NCBI RefSeq assembly: GCF_004795915.1
Contig: NZ_CP039253.1
Span: 930,001 to 994,000 of the forward strand
Direction of reading: 5' to 3'
From: Rhodococcus sp. PAMC28707
GTDB lineage: Bacteria > Actinomycetota > Actinomycetes > Mycobacteriales > Mycobacteriaceae
Length of the DNA stretch: 64,000 nt
Every line of letters starts with the position of its first letter. Position 1 is the stretch's first letter. The notes below the pieces were generated by a model, which saw nothing but the letters and a program-made list of their open reading frames with translations, was not told the origin of the DNA and did no database searches. This document shows, one piece after another, positions 35,401 to 44,400 of this stretch. The position numbers were made by a program, and so were the translations under genes.

Positions 35401-38400
35401 ATCGACGTCGGTGACAGCGTGGAAGGTGACGTCGACTGCAGTCTCTGCAGGTCCGTACAGGTCGTGCAACTCGGCGCCGGGAAAGACCCGTCGAACCCGA
35501 GCTACGGCCGAAGGCGTGAAAGCCTCGCCGCCGACGAACAGCAGTCGGAGGGACCGGCACGCGTCGGTATCGACATCGGTGACGTACACCGACAGTACAG
35601 ACGGTACGAAGTGCGCGAGTGTCACCTGTTCACGCTCGATGATGCGGGTGATCCGGCCCGGGTCACGATGCGCATCATGTGGAGCGATCACCAGTGACGC
35701 GCCGTTCTCCAGTCCCCAGAAGAACTCCCATACGGACACGTCGAACGTTGCCGGCGTCTTCTGGATCAACACGTCGGCAGCAGTCAGCCGGTAGATCTCC
35801 TGGCGCCACAGCATCTGATTCACGATCGCGCGGTGACTGATCGAGACGCCCTTCGGCAAACCTGTAGATCCCGAAGTGAAGATGAGGTAGGCCGGATTGT
35901 CCGGTCGGAGTGGACGCGTCCGGTCCGCGTCAGTGATCGCAGACGTCGAAACATCACTGAGATCGAGCTTGTCGAACACACAGACCGGAGCATCCGCCGT
36001 GATCGAGTTCGCGGTGTCCTCGGTGGCGAGGACGAGAACTGGCCGGGCACTCGCCAGAATGTGCTCGTTACGCGAGGCGGGCTGATCAGGATCGAGCGGG
36101 ACGTACGCTGCGCCGGATTTGATGATCGCGTACATGCCGATCAGCAGCTCGAACGAACGCCGCGCAACCAATGCCACAGTGGATTCGGGGCCCACACCTC
36201 GGCCCACCAGATACCGAGCGAGGGAGTTCGCTCGCGCATCGAACTCCGCGTAGGTAAGGACCGGCGACGGGGCATCGGTCTCCGACGCGAGCACCAGCGC
36301 AGGCGCATTCGGGGTACGCCCGACCTGCGCGTCGAACAAAGAAGCGAGAGTCTGGGTGTCGTCGACAGCATGCTCGGTATCGTTGACCGTGCGAACGAGC
36401 CGGCTGTACTCCTCCGGTTCCTGAAAGTCGATGTCGCCCACGACAATTGCCGGATCGACTTCGATCGCTCGCAAGATTCGCTGGAAGCGAGCGGCCATCG
36501 CCTCGACGGTGGCCTCGTCGAAGAGGTCGGTTGCGTAGGTGAAGAGGCAGGACAAGCCGGCGTCGGTTCCGTGCTCGTCGGTCTTCTGACTGATGGTCAG
36601 CTGGAGATCGAACTTCGAACCCTTGGTTTCGAAGTCGACCATCGAAACCGACAGTCCTGGAAGCTCGAGGTCGGTCAGTTCCATGTTCTGGAACGAGAGC
36701 ATCACCTGGAACAGCGGGTGTCGCGCTTGTGATCGAGCAGGGTTGAGCACCTCGACGAGTCGTTCGAACGGGACATCCGCGTTGGCGAAAGCCTGCAAGT
36801 CCGTCGCACGCGTAGCGGCGAGTACCTCATCGAAGCGTGCACGCCTGTCCACCGGCGTGCGGAGAACCAACGTGTTGACGAACATGCCGATCAGATCGTC
36901 GAGGGCGGACTCACCTCGTCCAGCCACCGGAGTTCCGACCACGATGTCCTCGCTCCCCGAGAGGCGGGCGAGCAGAACGGCAAAAGCCGAATGCATGACC
37001 ATGAACAGCGACGAGGCGTGGTGATGTGCAAGATCGGTCAGGACGTCCACGGTGCCCTGCCCGACGAGGAAGCTCACGCCCGCACCCTGGTTCGATGCGA
37101 CCGCGGGCCTCGGATGATCGACCGGCAGATCCAACTGGGCAGGTATCCCTGTGAGCGCGGACTGCCAGTAGTTCTGTTGCCTCGCCAGCAGCGATTCCGG
37201 GTCACTCTCGTGTCCGAGCATGTCCCGTTGCCACAAGCTGTAATCCGCATACTGAACCGGTAGCGGCAACCAATTCGGTTGCACGCCCTCGGATCGGGCG
37301 ATATAGGCAGTCATGATGTCCCGGGTCAGTGGGCCCATCGAAAAGCCATCGGTGGAGATGTGATGAACGACCAGCACCAGAAGATGTTCGGTCGGGCTGA
37401 TTTCGAACAGACGCGCACGTAACGGAAGTTCGATCGTGACGTCGAAGCCGGTCGTCGCCACCTCTTCCAGGGCCGCGAAAACGTCGTCTCCGGAGATCTC
37501 GATCGGCGCGAGATCCGGAATCACCTGGCTGGTAGGCAATACCAACTGGTGGCCGGACCCGTCGACCTCGGGAAAAATGGTACGGAGGGACTCGTGCCGA
37601 TCCAACACGTCCGCAACTGCCACATTGAGGGCCTGTCGGTCGAGCAGACCGGACAAGCGCACTGCGACAGGAATATTGTTGACACCCGATGCAGTGTCGA
37701 ACCTGTTGAGGAACCACATCCGCTGCTGGGCGAGCGAGAGGGGAACGAGTTCGGGGCGGACCTGCGGCACCAAAGGCTTACGGCGTCCGGCACCTGCCCG
37801 CTCGGCGAGTGCGCGAGCCAAAGCGGCGACAGACGGATTCTCGAACAACGTACGGACGCCGATCTCGGCATCGAGGGCGGCGCCGAGTCGAGTCACGACA
37901 CGCGTCGCGATCAAAGAGTTGCCGCCCAGTTCGAAGAAATCGTCGTCGAGTCCGACCTCGGTCGCGTCGAGTACCTCTGCGAAAACGCTCGCGACTGCCT
38001 GCTCAGTCGGCGAGACTGGTTCGCGGTACTCGCGCTGCACGTGTACTGGATCCGGAAGTGCTCGACGGTCGAGCTTGCCCGTCGCACCCAGTGGGAACTC
38101 TGTCAACGGCACGAAAACGGACGGGACCATGTACTCGGCCAGTCGTGACGCCAACATCTCTCGTACCGGACGGAGGTCGGTGTCGGGAGCAGTGACCACA
38201 TAGGCAACCAATTGCTCACCTCGCACCGAGACCGCTGCCTGCTGGATCGAGGTGTTCTCGAGTAGCACAGTTTCGATCTCACCGAGCTCGATGCGCAGAC
38301 CTCTGAGCTTGACCTGCGAATCGCTACGACCGATGTACTCCAGTTCACCGCCGCGATTCCACCGCACGACGTCACCGGTCCGGTACATCCGACTTCCGAA

Positions 38401-41400
38401 CTGCGCGAACGGATCTGCGACGAAGCGGTCTGCCGTGAGGTCTGGGCGGCCGACGTATCCGCGGGCCAACTGGGCACCCGCGAGATAGAGCTCACCCGCG
38501 ACACCCACCGGTACGGGCGACAGGCGTGCGTCGAGTACAAACACCGAGGTGTTCCATACGGGCATACCGATCGGCATCACTACTGTGTCGACGTCGCTTA
38601 CCGGGTGGTAAGTAACGTCGACCGCGGCCTCGGTGGGACCGTACAGATTGTGCAAGGCGACACGGGGCAACGCTCGACGCAACGACTGTGCGGTTGTCGG
38701 AGCGAGCGCTTCACCAGAGGCGAACACCAGACGCAACGAGCCACCCGCGGCCCTGCGGACCTCGACCTCCGGCACGAACACCGCCAGCATCGACGGCACG
38801 AAGTGTGCGACGGACACCCGTTCGCGCTGAACGAGTTCGAGGAGATAGGCGGCATCTCGATGGCCGTCGGGCGCGGCAACGACCACCGACGCACCGTTCT
38901 GCAGAGCCCAGAAGAACTCCCACACCGAGACGTCGAACGTAGATGGAGTCTTCTGAAGTACTACATCGGCGGCGTCGATGGGATATTCGTTCTGCATCCA
39001 CAGCAAACGATTCACGATGGCCGAATGTGCCACTGCGACACCCTTGGGCCGACCTGTCGAACCGGAGGTGAAGATCGCGTATGCCGTGTTCGATTCCCGC
39101 AGCGGGCAGACCCGGTCATCGTCCGACACGGGCGCGTTCGAATACCCGTCGACGTTCAGGTCATCGATGTCGATGACGTCGATGACCTCGAGATCCAGGT
39201 GATCCCGCGTCGTGGACAACACACAGACAGGGGACGCGGTGGCAATGATGTACTCGTTGCGCTCGGTCGGCTGCGTCGGATCGATCGGTACGTATCCGGC
39301 CCCTGCTTTGACGATGGCGTACATGCCGACCAGCAGCTCCACACTGCGGCCGATCGCAAGCCCCACCAACATGTCCGGGCCTACACCGATCGAGATCAGA
39401 TGCCGCGCAAGACGATTGACTCGTGAATCGAATTCCGAGTAGGTGAGCGTCTCGTCCTCGTACACCAGTGCCGATGCCTCAGGTGTGGCCTCGACCTGGC
39501 GATCGAACAGATCCACCAGAGTCAGACCGGGATCGACTTCGTGCCGAGTCCTGTTCCACGTCGATACGACTCGCTTGCGTTCACCGATATCCAGCAGATC
39601 GATGTCACCTACCGCGACCGATGAATCCGCCACGACCGCCTCGAGAACGCGAACGAATCGAGATGCGAAGCTGCGCACAGTTTCCGCATCGAAAAGATCT
39701 ATCGCGTAGGTGAATTCGGCGGACATGCCCTGCCCACGACCGTCGTCCCCGATCGACTCGACGACGTTGAGCTGTAGATCGAACTTGGCGACCTCCGCAT
39801 CGAGAGCAACACTGTCCACGGAAAGACCGGGCAGTTCGACGTGGGTTCGAGTGAGGTTCTCGAAGGACAGCATTACCTGAAAAAGCGGATGCCGCGCCTG
39901 TGAACGTGCAGGATTGAGCACCTCTACGAGTCGCTCGAAGGGCAGGTCGGCGTGACCGAATGCGCCCAGCGCGACTTCCCGCGCGCGACCGATCTGCTCC
40001 GAGAACGATGTCGAAGCGTCGACGTCGGTGCGGAGAACCAGGGTGTTGACGAACATCCCGACCAAATCGTCGAGCGCGGCGTCACCGCGGCCGGCAACGG
40101 GCGTACCGATGGCAATATCGCTCGTCCCGGACAATCTCGAGAGCAAAACGGCAAGGGCGCCGTGCACGACCATGAACAGGGACGCATTGTGGGCAAGCGC
40201 CAGAAGCGACAGTTCACGATGCATATGAGCCGGGATTTCGAAACGAACCGAGGAACCCTTGTAGGACTGGCGACTAGGCCGCGGATGGTCGGTCGGCAGA
40301 TCGAGCTGATCCGGTAGCCCTGCAAGCATGTCCGCCCAGTAGTGGACCTGGCTGGAGATAAGCGACGTCGAATCCTTCTCCGAACCGAGAACCGACCGCT
40401 GCCACAAACTGTAATCGGCATACTGAACGGCCAGCGGCAGCCATGCTGGATGCTCCCATGCCGTCCGAGCGGCGTAGGCGATCATGATGTCGCGAGCGAG
40501 TGGCCCCATCGACCAACCGTCAGCCGATATATGGTGCACCACCATCGCGACCACATGTTCGCGCGGCCCGATCTCGAACAGTCGGGCTTGGATGGGGACG
40601 TTCACCGTCACGTCGAACGTGGTGGAAGCCAGCGCGAAGACCTGGCGCTGGATGTCCGCTGCCGATGTCTGGATCGGCATGAGATTCGGGACCGTCTGAG
40701 CCGCGTCGAGGATGCACTGCCGCGGGCCGTCGGCGGTGTCCGGGTAGACGGTCCGTAAAGACTCGTGTCGATCGATGACATCCATGATGGCAACTTGGAG
40801 TGCCGCCACGTCCAGCTCGCCGGTCAGTCTCAGTGCGAACGGAATATTGTAAGCAGTGGAATCGGTGTCGAATCGATTGAGAAACCACATCCGTTGCTGT
40901 GCCAACGACAGTGGTACGTGGTCGGGACGGGTCGAGGCGACCAATGGGATGCGACCGCCTTCGCCCGCTGCCTGCTCCACCCGTACTGCGAGAAGCGCTA
41001 CCGAAGATGCCTCGAAAACCATGCGTACGGGAACACTTGCATCCAGAGCGACGCCCAGCCGAGAGACCACCTGAGTTGCCAGGAGCGAGTTGCCACCGAG
41101 TTCGAAGAAGTCGTCGTCGAGGCCGACGACGGGGACGCCGAGGACATCGCTGAACACTGTCGCAACAGTTTCCTCGATCGGAGTCGTCGGGGCACGGAAC
41201 TGACGAAAGCTGATGCCGAGTTCCGGTTCCGGAAGCGCCCGGCGATCCAGTTTGCCGATCGGTGTCAACGGAACCTCGTCGAGAACGACGATCACCGAAG
41301 GCACCATGTAGTTCGGCAGCAGGCGCCCGACGTGCTTCGACAGTTCGTCCTTGTCGATACCCACCGAACCGTGCACATACGACACGAGAGCCGTTTGACC

Positions 41401-44400
41401 CGACTGCATTTCGCGTCCGAGTGTCGCTGCGAAGGTGACCGCTGGGAACGTCTCGAGCGCTGCGTCGATCTCCCCGAGTTCGATACGGAAGCCGCGAACC
41501 TTCACCTGAAAGTCCGAGCGCCCCACGTACTCGATGGCAAAGTCTTTCGTCCATCGAACGATGTCTCCGGTGCGGTACATCCGCGTCCCCGTGTTGTTGT
41601 ACGGGTCGGCGACGAACCGATCCGAAGTCAATCCTGCACGCTTGTAATAGCCACGTGCGACGGCGTCGCCCGACAGATAGAGCTCACCTGCGACACCGGC
41701 AGGGACCGGCTGCAGGCGGGAGTCCAGAATCAGGGCGCCGACACCAGGTACAGGCCTACCTACCGTGATCGGCTCACCGACGAACAGTTCACCGCGCGTC
41801 GATACGATCGTTGTTTCGGTCGGTCCGTATGCGTTGAAGAAGCGGCGGCCCGGAGCCCACCGCGCGATCAGATCGGCCGCGGATGCCTCACCACCGACGG
41901 ACAACAATTCCAGGTCGTCGAGTCCGACCGGATCGACGGAGCCGAGCACTGCCGGCGTGATGATCGCATGTGTGACAGCAACATCGGCAAGGAGTCGATG
42001 AAGCTCGGGGCCACCGATGATCGACGGCGGAGCCACGACCAGAGTTGCCCCGGCCGAGGCAGTGAGTGCCCATTCGAGAACAGATGGGTCGAAGCTCGGG
42101 GAGATCACGTGCAAGAACCGCGACGCAGGCGTCACCCGATAGAGGTCTACCGACTGGTCGATCAGACCGGACAGGCCTCGATGGGTGACACTGACACCCT
42201 TGGGCAGGCCGGTGGAGCCAGAGGTGTAGATGATGTACGCGGGGTGATCCAGTCGCAGTGGCGCGGTCCGATCCTCGTCGGACACACCGACAGCCGGATA
42301 GCCGGCGACAGCCTCCTCGAACTCGGCGTTGTCGATTGCCCACCACTCGCACGTGCCGGGTAGTTCGTCGACGCGAGTCGACGAGGTGATCCCTACGAGG
42401 GCCCCTGAGTCCGACAGCATGTGCTGTACCCGGTCGGTGGGGTATTCGGGATCGACGGGAACCCACGCGGCACCAGTTTTCGCCACTGCCCACATCGAGA
42501 TGACCATCTCCAGCGAACGCGGAAATGCCAGTGCGACAACGGACTCCGGGCCCACGCCTCGATCGATCAGGTACCGAGCATATCGATCGGTGAGCTCGTC
42601 GAGTTCTCGGTACGTCACCGTCTCCACAGACGTATGCACCGCGATGCCGTCCGGGTTGACAGCCACACCGGCCGCCAAGAACTCTGGCAGAAGTCGCCGC
42701 GATTCGACGCGGCCACCGTGGATGGTCGTCAACGTCTCGGACTCGTCCGGCGCCAGAATATCGATGGCGCCCAACGGAACCGACGCATCTGCAACGATGG
42801 CCTCGAGAATGCGAAGGAACCTGTCTGCGAATCCCTCGATCGTCGACGCGTCGAATAGATCTGTGGCGTACTCGAAGGTGGCTTCGATTCGTCCAGGCTC
42901 CCCGGAATCGTCCTGATGCTCGGTGAGCCAGAGCTGAAGGTCGAATTTCGCGATCGGAACATCGAGTTCCTGTGCGGTCACCTGCAGACCGGCGAAGCTG
43001 AGCTCGCTCACGCGTGCCTTCTCCAGGGAGAGCGCAACCTGGAACAGCGGGTGCCGGGCAGTCGATCGAGCTGGATTGAGGACCTCGACGAGTCGCTCGA
43101 AGGGGATGTCTGCGTGCGCGAACGCCGACAGGTTGGTGTTGCGTACCTGATCGAGTAGTTCGTCGAACGAATCGTGGGGCTCGACCCGGGCACGAAGAAC
43201 CAGCGTATTGACGAACATACCGATGATGTCGTCGAGTTGTTCGTGGGCTCTGCCTGCAATCGGCGCACCGATCGAAATGTCGGTGGTACCGCTCAACCTC
43301 GACAGCAACACCGCATACGCGGCCTGGACGACCATGAAGAGCGAAGCTTGGTGTGCGCGCGCCACAGTGGTGAGACCGTGATGGATGCGAGCATCGATGG
43401 TGAAGCGGCGCTTTGCTCCGCCGTTGGTCGCCACCGACGGACGGGGGCGATCCGATGGCAGATCGAGCTGATCGGGAAGCTCGTCCAATTCTTGGATCCA
43501 GAATTCGATCTGTTGAGCGGACAGCGATGCGCTATCGCTCTCGAGTCCGAGGAGTCGACGTTGCCACAACGCGTAGTCCGCGTACTGGATCGGCAGCGGC
43601 GCCCACGCGGGCGCTCGTCCGTTCGACCGGGCCTCGTATGCAGCCATCATGTCGCGTGCGAGTGGACCGAAGGAAGACCCGTCCGCCGCGATGTGATGCA
43701 GCACCATGGCGAGCACGTACTCGGTATCGGAGATTTTGAACAGTGCGATCCGGATCGGTGCGGCGTCTGCCACGTCGAATCCGCCGCGAGCGAACTCCAC
43801 CAATTCCGTGGCCAACGAATTCTCGTCGACGGTTGCGGCCGAGAGATCCGACAAGACGTCCTCGGTCCGCAGGATCAATTGTTGTGGGGCATCGTCGACC
43901 TGCGGGTAGACCGTCCTCAGCGTTTCGTGACGAGCGACCACGTCCGCAAATGCCTGGGACAACGCCACTTCGTTCACGTCGCCGGTCAGTCGCACCATGA
44001 ACGGGAGATTGTAGGCAGCGGTATCCGGGTCGAACCGGTTGAGGAACCACATACGTTGCTGGGCAAGGGACAGGGGCAGAACATCCGGCCGAGGACCGGC
44101 AGTCAGTGGTGGGCCCGCGGAACCTTGTTCGATCGCAGTCTCGGCGCGCGATGCGAGCGCACCGACCGTCGGCGCTTCGAACAACTCTCGGACACCGAGA
44201 CGGATTCCGAGGGCAGTTCCCACCCGGGTGACGAGTTGCGTTGCGATCAGCGAGTTACCGCCCAGTTCGAAGAAGTCCTCGTCGAGACCGACGTGCGATG
44301 CGCCGAGGACGTCTTCGAAGACACCTGCGACCACGTACTCCACACGTGTCTGCGGTGCTCGATATTTCTTGGCGCTGCTGAACACCGGCTCCGGCAACGC